19,689 bases of DNA from Candidatus Cibiobacter qucibialis. Lineage in GTDB: Bacteria; Bacillota; Clostridia; Oscillospirales; Ruminococcaceae. The notes below the pieces were generated by a model. That model saw only the letters and a list, made by a program, of their open reading frames with translations. It did no database searches and was not told the origin of the DNA. The stretch spans positions 1 through 19,689 of the forward strand of contig SAUS01000049.1 in the NCBI GenBank assembly GCA_004000625.1, given 5' to 3'. This document shows positions 5,819-13,586 of the stretch, in pieces (position 1 is the stretch's first letter; every line of letters begins with the position of its first letter). The position numbers were made by a program, and so were the translations under genes.

Positions 5819-7363
5819 TTACAGCTCAATAATAGCGTCTTCGGGCAGGCTGGCAAAGGCATCCACATAAGCCTGCTGCGTGCGGGAAGCATGGCGCTGC
5901 TTGAGCTGGTAAGTCATGCCAAGAATCTGGATAGTAATCAGCGGGGTCATGGCAACCATGGCCACCACGCCAAACGCATCCGTTACAATGTTGCCGCCCA
6001 CAGCCAGGCAGGCACCCTGGGCCAGCGGCAGAAGAAACGTTGCCGTCATGGGGCCGGAAGCCACGCCGCCGGAGTCAAACGCGATGGCGGTAAAAATTTT
6101 GGGAACGAAGAAAGAAAGCCCGATGGCGATGCCGTAACCCGGTACCAGCATCCACAAGATGGAAATGCCGGTCAGCACCCGCAGCATGGCCAACCCAACG
6201 GAGAGGGCTACGCCGATGGAAAGGCTGGTCCCCATTGCCTTGGCGGAAATGGAACCATCGGTCACTTCCTCCACCTGCTTGTTCAGCACATACACGGCGG
6301 GCTCGGCCTTGACGATGAAATAGCCAATCAGCATACCAAGGGGGATCAGTACCCAACGGTAGGGCAGGGCAGCCAGAACCTGGCCCAGATAGTTGCCGGC
6401 AGGCATAAAGCCCACATTAGCACCGGTCAAAAACAGAACCAGCCCGATATAAGTATAAAACAGGCCGACCAGAATTTTGCCCAGCGCTTTGCGGCTCATG
6501 TGCAGGACGGCAAACTGATAAACGCCAAAAAAGACCATGATGGGCAAAAGTGAAAGCGCGATCTCTTTAAAATAAGCGGGCAGCCCCACCATGAAGAGGT
6601 CCCACAGCTCCACCGAGTCCTGAATATCCGGCAGGAACGCGGCGGTGTAGCTGCTTTCGCCGGGGCTGTAGGCGATGCCCAAAATCAGAACGGCCAGGAT
6701 GGGACCGATGGAACACAGGGCAACCAGGCCAAAGGAGTCATCCGCGGCATGGCGGTCACTGCGGATTGCGGAAATGCCCACGCCGAGCGCCATGATGAAC
6801 GGTACCGTCATGGGCCCGGTGGTCACGCCGCCAGAGTCAAACGCCACAGCAAGGAAATCTTTGGGAACAAAGGCGGCCAGCACAAATACAATGGCGTACA
6901 GTGTTACCAGCAGCGGCGGCAGCGCCATACTGAACAGCATACGCAGCAGCGCGATGACAAGGAAAGCCCCCACACCGGTGGCAACCGAAAGGATCAACAC
7001 CAGATTGGGCACCGACGGCACCTGGTTGGCCAGTACCTGTAAATCCGGCTCCGATATGGTAATGATGAAACCGAGAATAAAGCCGATCACAATCATTTTG
7101 GGCAAGCTGCGGCTTTTGGTCATGGCGGAACCAACCCGTTCGCCCATGGGGGTCATGCTCATCTCGGCGCCAAGGGTAAAGAACATCATGCCAAAAATAA
7201 TCATGACCGCCCCAAGCAGAAAACACAGCAGCACACTGGGGGATAGGGGTGCGATGAAAAAACTGAGAACCAGCACGATAGCAACAATAGGCAAAACAGC
7301 CTGCAGTGCTTCCACCAGTTTTTCTTTCAGCTTTTCCCGTAATTGTAAGCGGGAACGTAGCAC
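5819..7363 (-). CDS. DUF1538 membrane protein, internally duplicated, putative transporter
   Basis: This 514-residue multi-pass membrane protein belongs to the DUF1538 family, whose function is not established to my knowledge. Two homologous halves about 250 residues apart are plain. SEPDLQVLANQV (from residue 104) pairs with AEPAVYVLNKQV (from 353). AFDSGGVTTGPMT (from 174) pairs with AFDSGGVASGPMT (from 428). DDSFGLVALCSIGP pairs with TDAFGVVAMVAMTP. The acidic residues in these motifs sit in hydrophobic surroundings, as in ion-coupled carriers. I choose the GTG at 7363-7361, with GGAGG six bases upstream. An in-frame ATG at 7414 has no ribosome binding site and lies upstream of the predicted transcription start. 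It is cotranscribed with the PII-like gene. Confidence 0.85.
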   Translation of the reverse strand: MLRSRLQLREKLKEKLVEALQAVLPIVAIVLVLSFFIAPLSPSVLLCFLLGAVMIIFGMMFFTLGAEMSMTPMGERVGSAMTKSRSLPKMIVIGFILGFIITISEPDLQVLANQVPSVPNLVLILSVATGVGAFLVIALLRMLFSMALPPLLVTLYAIVFVLAAFVPKDFLAVAFDSGGVTTGPMTVPFIMALGVGISAIRSDRHAADDSFGLVALCSIGPILAVLILGIAYSPGESSYTAAFLPDIQDSVELWDLFMVGLPAYFKEIALSLLPIMVFFGVYQFAVLHMSRKALGKILVGLFYTYIGLVLFLTGANVGFMPAGNYLGQVLAALPYRWVLIPLGMLIGYFIVKAEPAVYVLNKQVEEVTDGSISAKAMGTSLSIGVALSVGLAMLRVLTGISILWMLVPGYGIAIGLSFFVPKIFTAIAFDSGGVASGPMTATFLLPLAQGACLAVGGNIVTDAFGVVAMVAMTPLITIQILGMTYQLKQRHASRTQQAYVDAFASLPEDAIIEL

Positions 7364-7399
7364 ACGGATAGCCTCCAATCTTAACTCAATCTTAATATG

Positions 7400-7427
7400 A
7401 TAATAGTGTAACATATTATTGGGGCAA
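7400..7427 (-). promoter_or_regulatory. Candidate promoter of the DUF1538/PII-like operon
   Basis: On the minus strand, TTGCCC at 7427-7422, a 16-bp spacer and TATTAT at 7405-7400 give a start near 7393. This leaves a leader of about 30 nt before the GTG start and would exclude the upstream ATG at 7414. Confidence 0.5.
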
Positions 7428-7633
7428 TAAGGAAGAGATGCTGTCTGAATTTTTTGTGAATTTCACGCTGCAGGGCACACAGCAGTGGCCGGAGCCGCAA
7501 TTTTTGAATAGGATGTTGAAGCAGAAAATGAAAAAACGACTTAACAAACGATGAAAATACTACATGAAAACTTAAGAATATTCAGGAAAAAGGGGGAATA
7601 TGCGCCGATCGGGCCTATCCTTGCTTTTTATAC

Positions 7634-7662
7634 TTGCGTAACGGGCAAAACCATGGTATGAT
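7634..7662 (+). promoter_or_regulatory. Candidate promoter of the small RNA
   Basis: TTGCGT at 7634-7639, an exact 17-bp spacer and TATGAT at 7657-7662 make a good sigma-A-type promoter, with a start near 7669. The only thing directly downstream is the strong terminator ending at 7766. Confidence 0.55.
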
Positions 7663-7668
7663 ATTTCT

Positions 7669-7766
7669 TGCGCAAATACTTCCCGCAGGGAGTCTTATGG
7701 TGTAAGAAACCGGAAAGGGAGCATGGCGCCCGGCAGCCGTTGCCCTTGACGGCTGCCGTTTTTTTT
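7669..7766 (+). ncRNA. Candidate small RNA of about 98 nt, unknown family
   Basis: A good promoter and a strong intrinsic terminator bracket about 98 bp with no convincing reading frame, which suggests a short stand-alone transcript or an early-terminated leader. Possible secondary structures before the terminator are ACTTCCC-GCA-GGGAGT near 7678-7693, TCTTA-TGGTG-TAAGA near 7693-7707, and a CCGG/CCGG or GGTGT/GCGCC pairing that would compete with the second hairpin. The segment ACCGGAAAGGGAGCA loosely recalls the signal recognition particle RNA core, but the conserved 5' side does not match. I do not recognise it as any riboswitch I know. Confidence 0.45.
7731..7766 (+). terminator. Strong intrinsic terminator
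   Basis: CGGCAGCCGT at 7731-7740 pairs perfectly with ACGGCTGCCG at 7749-7758 across an 8-nt loop and is followed by eight T residues (7759-7766). It acts on rightward transcription and closes the candidate small RNA. Confidence 0.9.
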
Positions 7767-8034
7767 GCCTGCGCGGCTATGCCGCGCAATCGCGCAGCGA
7801 TGCACAAACAGCTCTCCTCCCCAAAACGCAGCCCGCCGCCCCATACGCCGCTGAAACATCCCGCTATGACCCTCCTTTGTATACATATCCCACAAAATTC
7901 ATGCACAATCTTTGTCATATTGTTATGTAGGGGGTAGACTTATTGCGGCAAATAGCATATACTTAATAAATATTGTTCGCCTACCTCATGTTGGCTGGGC
8001 TGCAACAAAAATACCGAGCCGTTTACAAATTAAA

Positions 8035-8206
8035 GGCAACACCGCACAATTCCCGCCTTGCGGCTTAAGCACCGCTCCGGCGGCTGCGGCACGGCATCTG
8101 CGTTGCCAAAATGCTCGATAAGACATCCAGTATTATCTGCGCTTTTGGCTTAGCATCTGCCGCACCTCGCTCGCCGTATCGGCACTTAGAATTATGCGGT
8201 ATTGCC
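8035..8206 (+). repeat. MITE-like repeat, copy C (172 bp)
   Basis: The termini are GGCAACACCGCACAATTC and GAATTATGCGGTATTGCC, an imperfect inverted pair. Further nested inverted pairs follow inward: GCGGCA (8086-8091) with TGCCGC (8158-8163), GCCAAAA (8105-8111) with TTTTGGC (8143-8149), and GATAA (8117-8121) with TTATC (8133-8137). The whole element could therefore fold into one long interrupted hairpin. TAAA lies immediately on both sides, a possible 4-bp target duplication. It sits 66 bp before glmS, probably inside its leader. Confidence 0.9.
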
Positions 8207-8272
8207 TAAAAACAAACCGAACGTAAAATAACATGAAATACACCCAATCCATCAACCAAGGGGGCCAAATGT

Positions 8273-10114
8273 ATGTGTGGAATTGTAGGCTTTACCGGCA
8301 GCGCACAGGCTGCACCGATCCTGCTGGATGGGCTTTCTAAGCTGGAATACCGCGGGTATGATTCTGCCGGCCTTGCTGTGCAGAACGCCGCCGGCAAAAT
8401 TGAAGTGGTCAAGGCCAAGGGACGCCTGCGCGTGCTGAGCGAAATGACCGATGAAGGCAAAGCCGTGCAGGGCTGCTGCGGCATCGGGCATACCCGCTGG
8501 GCAACCCACGGCGAACCCAGCGTGGTGAACGCACACCCGCATTACAGCCGCGACCAGAAAATTGCAGTTGTGCATAACGGCATTATTGAAAATTACCAGG
8601 AACTGAAAACCCGCCTGATCAACAAGGGCTTTACTTTTGCATCCCAGACGGATACCGAGGTAGTGGCCCAGCTGCTGGACTATTACTACACCGGCGTTTC
8701 AGCGGGGGACAGCCTGGACGCCATCACCCGCATGATGATGCATGTGCGTGGTTCTTATGCGCTGGGCATCCTGTTTGCAGACCAGCCCGGCGTGGTATAC
8801 GCAGTGCGGAAAGACAGCCCGTTGATTGTCGGCAAGGCCGAAAACGGCAGCCTGATCGCATCGGACGTTCCGGCTCTGCTGAAATATACCCGCACGGTGT
8901 ATTATATTGATAACCTGGAAATCGCCCGCCTGACCCCGGACAGTATTGAGTTTTTCAACATTGATAAAGAACCGGTTGAAAAAGAAGCCAGCACCATCGA
9001 GTGGGATGCCGAAGCCGCCGAAAAAGGCGGTTACGAGCACTTTATGATGAAGGAGATCCACGAACAGCCCACCGCTGTGCGGGATACCCTCAGCCCCCGC
9101 ATCAAGGATGGCCGCATTGATCTGAGCGAGCTGGGCCTGGATGAAGAAGCCATCAAAAATGTGCGCCGCATCTATATCATTGGCTGCGGCTCCGCCTACC
9201 ATGTGGGCGTTGCGGCACGCTATGTGTTTGAAAGCCTGGCCCGCCTGCCGGTGGAGGTGGATGTGGCCAGCGAGTTCCGCTACCGTGACCCCGTGCTGGA
9301 GCCGGATTCCATGGCGGTCATTATCAGCCAGAGCGGCGAAACCGCCGATACCCTGGCTGCCCTGCGCGAATGTAAGGAGCGCGGCGTGCGCACCATCGGC
9401 ATTGTGAACGTGGTGGGCTCTTCCATTGCGCGTGAGGCCGATGCAACCCTGTACACCTGGGCCGGGCCGGAAATTGCCGTTGCCACCACCAAGGCATACA
9501 GCACCCAGCTGGCAGCCTGCTACCTGCTGGCGGTCGAATTTGCCCGTGTGCGTGGCAAGATTGAGGAAGAAAAATACGCCGAGCTGGTGGCCGAGCTGCA
9601 GATCCTGCCGGATAAGATCGCCAAGACGCTGACGGATAACGAGCGCATCCAGTGGTTTGCTTCCAAGTATGCTTCCGCAAAGGACGCTTTCTTCATCGGC
9701 CGCGGGCTGGATTACGCCGTGGCGCTGGAAGGCAGCCTGAAGTTCAAGGAAATCAGCTATATCCACTCGGAGGCTTTCGCTGCGGGCGAGATGAAGCACG
9801 GCCCGATCTCCCTGATCGAGAAGAACATGTTGGTGGTGGGTGTGCTGACCCAGCCGGACCTGTACGAGAAGATGGTATCTAACCTGGTGGAAGCCAAGAG
9901 CCGCGGCGCTTATATCATGGGCCTGACCACTTACGGCAACTACAGCATTGAGGATACCGCCAACTTTACCGTATATGTGCCCAAAACAGACCCGCACTTT
10001 GCCACCAGCCTTTCGGTGGTGCCGCTGCAGCTGCTGGCATACTATGTCAGCTGCGCCAAGGGCCTGGATGTGGATAAACCCCGCAACCTTGCCAAGAGCG
10101 TTACGGTTGAATAA
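8273..10114 (+). CDS. glmS: Glutamine-fructose-6-phosphate aminotransferase (isomerising)
   Basis: GlmS converts fructose-6-phosphate and glutamine to glucosamine-6-phosphate and glutamate, the first step toward UDP-GlcNAc for peptidoglycan and surface glycans. The protein has 613 residues, normal for the family (about 600-610). The N-terminal glutaminase domain begins MCGIVGF with nucleophile Cys2 and contains HTRWATHGEPS and HNGIIENYQEL. Two SIS sugar-isomerase domains follow, marked by 'IIGCGSAYHVG', 'SQSGETADTL' and 'GRGLDYAVALEGSLKFKEI'. The C-terminus DKPRNLAKSVTVE is the family signature. The start is set by the essential Met-Cys, with an AAGGGGG-like site upstream. It is followed by a large terminator hairpin and probably forms its own transcript. 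Confidence 0.98.
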   Translation: MCGIVGFTGSAQAAPILLDGLSKLEYRGYDSAGLAVQNAAGKIEVVKAKGRLRVLSEMTDEGKAVQGCCGIGHTRWATHGEPSVVNAHPHYSRDQKIAVVHNGIIENYQELKTRLINKGFTFASQTDTEVVAQLLDYYYTGVSAGDSLDAITRMMMHVRGSYALGILFADQPGVVYAVRKDSPLIVGKAENGSLIASDVPALLKYTRTVYYIDNLEIARLTPDSIEFFNIDKEPVEKEASTIEWDAEAAEKGGYEHFMMKEIHEQPTAVRDTLSPRIKDGRIDLSELGLDEEAIKNVRRIYIIGCGSAYHVGVAARYVFESLARLPVEVDVASEFRYRDPVLEPDSMAVIISQSGETADTLAALRECKERGVRTIGIVNVVGSSIAREADATLYTWAGPEIAVATTKAYSTQLAACYLLAVEFARVRGKIEEEKYAELVAELQILPDKIAKTLTDNERIQWFASKYASAKDAFFIGRGLDYAVALEGSLKFKEISYIHSEAFAAGEMKHGPISLIEKNMLVVGVLTQPDLYEKMVSNLVEAKSRGAYIMGLTTYGNYSIEDTANFTVYVPKTDPHFATSLSVVPLQLLAYYVSCAKGLDVDKPRNLAKSVTVE

Positions 10115-10178
10115 ATCTTGCGTCAGCTGAAGCAATGCTGCTGGCCTGACAAAAATAAACGCTGCATTTTGTGCACTT

Positions 10179-10224
10179 TTTACTCCGTTTGCCCTGCCGG
10201 AAGCAGGACAAACGGAGTAAATTT
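10179..10224 (+). terminator. Terminator after glmS
   Basis: Arms of 18 nt at 10179-10196 and 10204-10221 pair with one mismatch around a 7-nt loop (CCGGAAG), and TTT follows. The left arm is preceded by a T-run. The hairpin lies 65 nt after the glmS stop and insulates it from the polysaccharide genes. Confidence 0.8.
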
Positions 10225-10256
10225 GTGTTATAATAACAGAAATTATGAAAATACAG

Positions 10257-10286
10257 TTGCCCGGAGTGGCGAAAATGTGGTAGAAT
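10257..10286 (+). promoter_or_regulatory. Candidate promoter of the dehydratase/glycosyl transferase genes
   Basis: TTGCCC at 10257-10262, an 18-bp spacer and TAGAAT at 10281-10286 give a start near 10293. If it is used, repeat copy D would lie wholly within a leader of about 400 nt. Confidence 0.45.
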
Positions 10287-10376
10287 AACTTGCTTTGCCC
10301 ATAATGCTGCAAGATGTTCTGATAATCACTTTTACTTTTATGCTTTGATTATCAAATTATAAGCCATAGAACACAA

Positions 10377-10548
10377 GGCAATACCGCACAATTCCCACCT
10401 TACGGCTTAAGCACCGCTCCGGCGGCTGCGGCACGGCCTCTGCGTTGCCAAAATACTCGATAATACACAAAGTATTATCTGCGCTTTTGGCTTAGCAGCT
10501 GCCGCACCTCGCTCGCCGTATCGGCACTTAGAATTATGCGGTATTGCC
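10377..10548 (+). repeat. MITE-like repeat, copy D (172 bp)
   Basis: Same length and orientation as copy C, with ends GGCAATACCGCACAATTC and GAATTATGCGGTATTGCC. The tip is a perfect 8-bp hairpin, GATAATAC-ACAAA-GTATTATC. ACAA lies immediately on both sides, a second possible 4-bp target duplication. Differences from copy C are scattered single bases, concentrated at the tip and left arm. Confidence 0.9.
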
Positions 10549-10696
10549 ACAAATCAAACAAGATTTGAGAAAATAGAAAAATGCCCGCTGCGCCTTGGTT
10601 TTGGAAGGAACGGCCGCGGGCGGCGCAGGCGCTGCGCGGCAGCTGTGCAGGGGACAGCCGGTTGCGACATTATTGAAGAAACAGGAAGATAGTGCA

Positions 10697-12727
10697 ATGA
10701 AACAGAAAAACAGGCAACTCATCAACGGCTTGCCGCGCCGCATTTTGTTAATGCTGCTGGACTGCGGGCTGATTGTGTTTTGTTATTATCTGGCAATTCT
10801 GCTGCGGTTTGACGGTGAGGATTCCATTGTGCCCGCCGCGGTGCTGCGGGCCGAAGTGATCCGTGCCATGGCTCCCATGCTGCCGTATGTGCTGGTTATT
10901 TATATGGTCGTGTTCTGGTTTGGCGGCCTGTATGAGATCATGTGGGAGTATGCCGGCATGCGGGACCTTGCCCGCCTGACCTGTCTATCCGGCCTGGCAA
11001 CGGGTTTTATCCTGCTGTTTGATCTGATCTTCCGCACCCGCCCCATCAGCGGTACGGTGCTGATTCTGGGCGCAGTGTTCAACACGGCAGCCATTGCGGG
11101 CGTGCGCTTTTTGTGGCGCTTTGTGCGCACCGCCACCCGCCTGCGCAAGGATAACCGCGTCAAACAAAAAAGCAACGCCGCCCCGCGGGATGCAACCCCG
11201 CTGCTGATCGTCGGCGCTGGCAACGCCGGTGCCTGGGCGGTCAATCTGTGCAAAAGCAAAAACTCCAGCTTTGGCAACCCGGTCGTGATCGTGGATGACG
11301 ACCTGACAAAAAAAGGCCTGCGCGTGCAGGGCGTGCCGGTGCGCGGCACCATTTCGGATATCCCGGAATTGGTGCGCAAGTACCATATTGTGGAGATCAT
11401 CATCGCCATCACCACGCTGAAAGGCGAGCGTCTGAACGAAGTTATCAATTTGTGCAACTCCACCCATTGCCGCGTGCGGATGCTGTCCGACCCGCAGGCG
11501 GTGGATGCCAATGGCAAGCCGGTGGTGGCCGGTCTGCGTGAACTGAACACCTCGGACTTTCTTTCCCGCGATGAAGTGCAGCTGAACAGCGCCCAGATCT
11601 CGGAATACCTGCATGACAAGGTGGTTCTGGTCACGGGCGGCGGTGGCTCCATCGGCAGTGAGCTGTGCCGCCAGATCATGCGCTATCGCCCGCGCCAGCT
11701 GTTGATTTTCGATATTTACGAAAATTGCGCCTATGAGCTGGAAATGGAGCTGCACAATAAATACGGTGCAGATATCAACGTTGTCACGCTGATCGGTTCC
11801 ATCCGCGATATCAAGCGTCTGGATGAAGTGTTTGAAACCTATCATCCATCCGTTGTGTTCCATGCAGCTGCCCACAAGCATGTGCCGCTGATGGAAGTAA
11901 GCCCGGCGGAAGCCGTTAAAAACAACGTGTTCGGCACCAAAAACCTGCTGACCAGCGCGGCGGAGCATGGGGTGGAGCGCTTTGTGCAGCTTTCGACCGA
12001 TAAGGCGGTCAATCCTACCAATGTTATGGGCTGCACCAAACGTATCTGCGAAATGCTGATCCAGACCTTTGCTAAGAACACTTCCATGAAGTGCATGGCC
12101 GTGCGCTTTGGCAATGTGTTGGGCAGCCATGGCAGCGTGATCCCGCTGTTTGAAGAGCAGATCAAGAACGGCGGCCCCGTTACCATCACCCACCCGGACA
12201 TCGTGCGCTACTTTATGACGATCCCGGAAGCTGCCCAGCTGGTGCTGCAGGCCGGCGGTCTGGCCCAGAGCGGCAGCATCTATGTGCTGGATATGGGTGA
12301 GCCGGTCAAAATCATGGACCTGGCCACCCGGCTGATCCGGTTCTATGGTTATGAGCCGAACGTAAACATGGAAATCAAGGTAACGGGCCTGCGCCCCGGC
12401 GAAAAGCTGTACGAGGAGCTGATGCTGGATTCCGAGCAGGACCGCATGACCAAAACCGCCCACGATAAAATCTTTATTGCTCCGCCCATGCAGATTGACC
12501 TGGCGGCATTCTATGAGGAGCTGCAGAACCTGCGTCACGATGCGGAGCATAATGACGAGGGCGTGGTGCTCAGCCTGCAGCGCATGGTGGGCACTTATCA
12601 CCCTAACCGCGTGGTGAACGAGGACCACACCGTAAGCGCCGCCCATGGCAACACTGAAACCATTGATAAGGAAGAGCTGCAAAAGGCGCTGGACGAACAG
12701 CATTCCACCCAGCAGAACGCCCAGTGA
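10697..12727 (+). CDS. Membrane-bound nucleoside-diphosphate-sugar 4,6-dehydratase (FlaA1/CapD/PglF type)
   Basis: This 676-residue protein has four N-terminal transmembrane helices (about 10-145), a CoA-binding-like Rossmann region ('LLIVGAGNAGAWAV', near residue 170) and a C-terminal short-chain dehydrogenase domain from about 305 with the NAD motif VTGGGGSIGSELC. The family converts UDP-GlcNAc to a 4-keto-6-deoxy sugar for surface polysaccharide or glycoprotein precursors. The catalytic segment STDKAVNPTNVMGCTK (from Ser433) has Met444 where short-chain dehydrogenases have Tyr, with Lys448 retained, as in the WbpM/PglF class. The start at 10697 is preceded by AGGA and places the first helix correctly. 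A glycosyl transferase follows after 55 bp. Confidence 0.92.
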   Translation: MKQKNRQLINGLPRRILLMLLDCGLIVFCYYLAILLRFDGEDSIVPAAVLRAEVIRAMAPMLPYVLVIYMVVFWFGGLYEIMWEYAGMRDLARLTCLSGLATGFILLFDLIFRTRPISGTVLILGAVFNTAAIAGVRFLWRFVRTATRLRKDNRVKQKSNAAPRDATPLLIVGAGNAGAWAVNLCKSKNSSFGNPVVIVDDDLTKKGLRVQGVPVRGTISDIPELVRKYHIVEIIIAITTLKGERLNEVINLCNSTHCRVRMLSDPQAVDANGKPVVAGLRELNTSDFLSRDEVQLNSAQISEYLHDKVVLVTGGGGSIGSELCRQIMRYRPRQLLIFDIYENCAYELEMELHNKYGADINVVTLIGSIRDIKRLDEVFETYHPSVVFHAAAHKHVPLMEVSPAEAVKNNVFGTKNLLTSAAEHGVERFVQLSTDKAVNPTNVMGCTKRICEMLIQTFAKNTSMKCMAVRFGNVLGSHGSVIPLFEEQIKNGGPVTITHPDIVRYFMTIPEAAQLVLQAGGLAQSGSIYVLDMGEPVKIMDLATRLIRFYGYEPNVNMEIKVTGLRPGEKLYEELMLDSEQDRMTKTAHDKIFIAPPMQIDLAAFYEELQNLRHDAEHNDEGVVLSLQRMVGTYHPNRVVNEDHTVSAAHGNTETIDKEELQKALDEQHSTQQNAQ

Positions 12728-12782
12728 CGGCGGCCTGGCCGGGGCCTGCGGGCGCAAAACCTTCCCCAAGGAGGCTTGACTT

Positions 12783-13412
12783 ATGTATGAATCCTGCATC
12801 AAGCGTTTGCTTGACCTGATTTTGTCGCTGGCAGCCTGTGTGGTGCTGGCAATCCCAATGGGAATTATTGCCCTGTGGATCAAAAAAGATTCGCCGGGAC
12901 CGGTGTTCTTTAAGCAGCGCCGGGTTGGCCGCGGCAAAAAATGCTTTAATATCTTAAAGTTCCGCACCATGCGCGGGGATACCCCCCACGATGTGCCCAC
13001 CCACCTGCTGAAAAACGCAGACAGCTATATCACCAAAAGCGGGGCGTTCCTGCGCCGCACCAGCCTGGATGAGCTGCCGCAGATCTATAACATTGTGGCA
13101 GGGCAGATGTCCATCATCGGCCCGCGCCCGGCGCTGTATAATCAGTATGACCTGATCGCCGCGCGCGATGCCGTGCATGCCAATGACATCCGCCCCGGTC
13201 TGACCGGTCTGGCCCAGATCAATGGCCGCGATGAGCTGCCGATTGATGTGAAAGCCCGCTATGACGGTGAGTATGCCGCTGACATCACTTTCCTGAACGA
13301 TGCAAAAATCTTTTTGCATAGCATTACTTATGTGTTCCAGCGCCGCGGCGTGGTAGAAGGCGGCACCGGCACCATGCAGCAGGCCGAAAACAGCCAAAAA
13401 AAGCAGAAATAA
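12783..13412 (+). CDS. Undecaprenyl-phosphate sugar-1-phosphate transferase (PglC-like bacterial sugar transferase)
   Basis: This 209-residue monotopic phosphoglycosyl transferase would move a sugar-1-phosphate from its UDP carrier to undecaprenyl phosphate, the first membrane step in glycan assembly. It has one N-terminal hydrophobic segment (about 8-32), then KQRRVG, KFRTM (59-63) and LRRTSLDELPQ with the catalytic Asp96-Glu97 dyad. These are followed by GQMSIIGPRP (107-116) and RPGLTGLAQINGRD (137-150). Length fits the short PglC form rather than the long WbaP form. AAGGAGG lies eight bases before the ATG. Following a PglF-type dehydratase, a modified GlcNAc such as a bacillosamine-type sugar is a plausible substrate, but no aminotransferase or acetyltransferase is in view. 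Confidence 0.92.
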   Translation: MYESCIKRLLDLILSLAACVVLAIPMGIIALWIKKDSPGPVFFKQRRVGRGKKCFNILKFRTMRGDTPHDVPTHLLKNADSYITKSGAFLRRTSLDELPQIYNIVAGQMSIIGPRPALYNQYDLIAARDAVHANDIRPGLTGLAQINGRDELPIDVKARYDGEYAADITFLNDAKIFLHSITYVFQRRGVVEGGTGTMQQAENSQKKQK

Positions 13413-13519
13413 TCCCCGCTTTGGCAATTTGACCAAATGGAAAACCACTGCAAAACCAACATATTTTGCTAAAAAATCCAAATTAACCAAGAAAATATTG
13501 AGTTTTTCGTTGAAATATG

Positions 13520-13548
13520 TTGCAAAAGTCAACCTGATTGTGTAAAAT
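13520..13548 (+). promoter_or_regulatory. Candidate promoter of the PucR/CdaR-type regulator
   Basis: TTGCAA at 13520-13525, an exact 17-bp spacer and TAAAAT at 13543-13548 predict a start near 13555 and a leader of about 100 nt. It lies in a strongly AT-rich stretch after the glycosyl transferase gene. Confidence 0.6.
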
Positions 13549-13586
13549 ATACATTGTAGTTAAATCTATTTGTGTCAAAATAACAG

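Larger units (their letters stand above)
7364..8272. other. Long intergenic region with sRNA candidate and repeat copy C
   Basis: No confident protein gene lies in these roughly 900 bases. From left to right the region holds the promoter of the leftward DUF1538 operon, a possible 38-codon reading frame (7438-7554), the promoter-terminator unit at 7634-7766, an AT-rich stretch at 7880-8030, repeat copy C, and a 66-bp spacer before glmS. I saw no glmS ribozyme core in the spacer or just upstream of the repeat. The glmS promoter is not obvious; TTGCGG at 7944 followed by AT-rich sequence is only a weak candidate. Confidence 0.6.
10115..10696. other. Intergenic region between glmS and the dehydratase gene
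   Basis: The region contains the glmS terminator, the candidate promoter at 10257-10286, an AT-rich segment, repeat copy D and a GC-rich leader segment (10581-10660). In the last, GCCCGC and CTGCGCC have complements GCGGGC and GGCGCAG downstream, so a leader hairpin is possible. A 31-codon frame from the ATG at 10581 has no ribosome binding site, and I do not call it a gene. Confidence 0.6.

Noticed and set aside
7690..7766. Signal recognition particle RNA, suggested by ACCGGAAAGGGAGCA
   Set aside because: The AGCA side resembles the core, but the 5' CAGG side and the tetraloop closing pairs do not match, and the flanks lack the long closing helix expected for a Clostridia form. Kept only as an unknown small RNA.
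7695..7895. Short minus-strand frame with AAAGGAGG upstream of an internal ATG (7859)
   Set aside because: It runs antisense through the terminator and the candidate small RNA, has low-complexity basic sequence, and the ribosome binding site is about 11 bases from the ATG. More likely chance.
7668..7937. Plus-strand frame of 89 codons in the same region
   Set aside because: It reads through the strong terminator at 7731-7766 and has no ribosome binding site.
8207..8272. glmS ribozyme upstream of glmS
   Set aside because: The spacer is too short and no conserved core was seen there or just upstream of the repeat.
8699..10312. Long minus-strand open frame opposite glmS, and similar long frames opposite the dehydratase, M23 and importer genes
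   Set aside because: These are mirror frames caused by GC-rich codon use in real genes. They lack start signals and recognisable domains.
10581..10676. 31-codon upstream frame before the dehydratase gene
   Set aside because: No ribosome binding site; composition follows the GC-rich leader. Probably chance.
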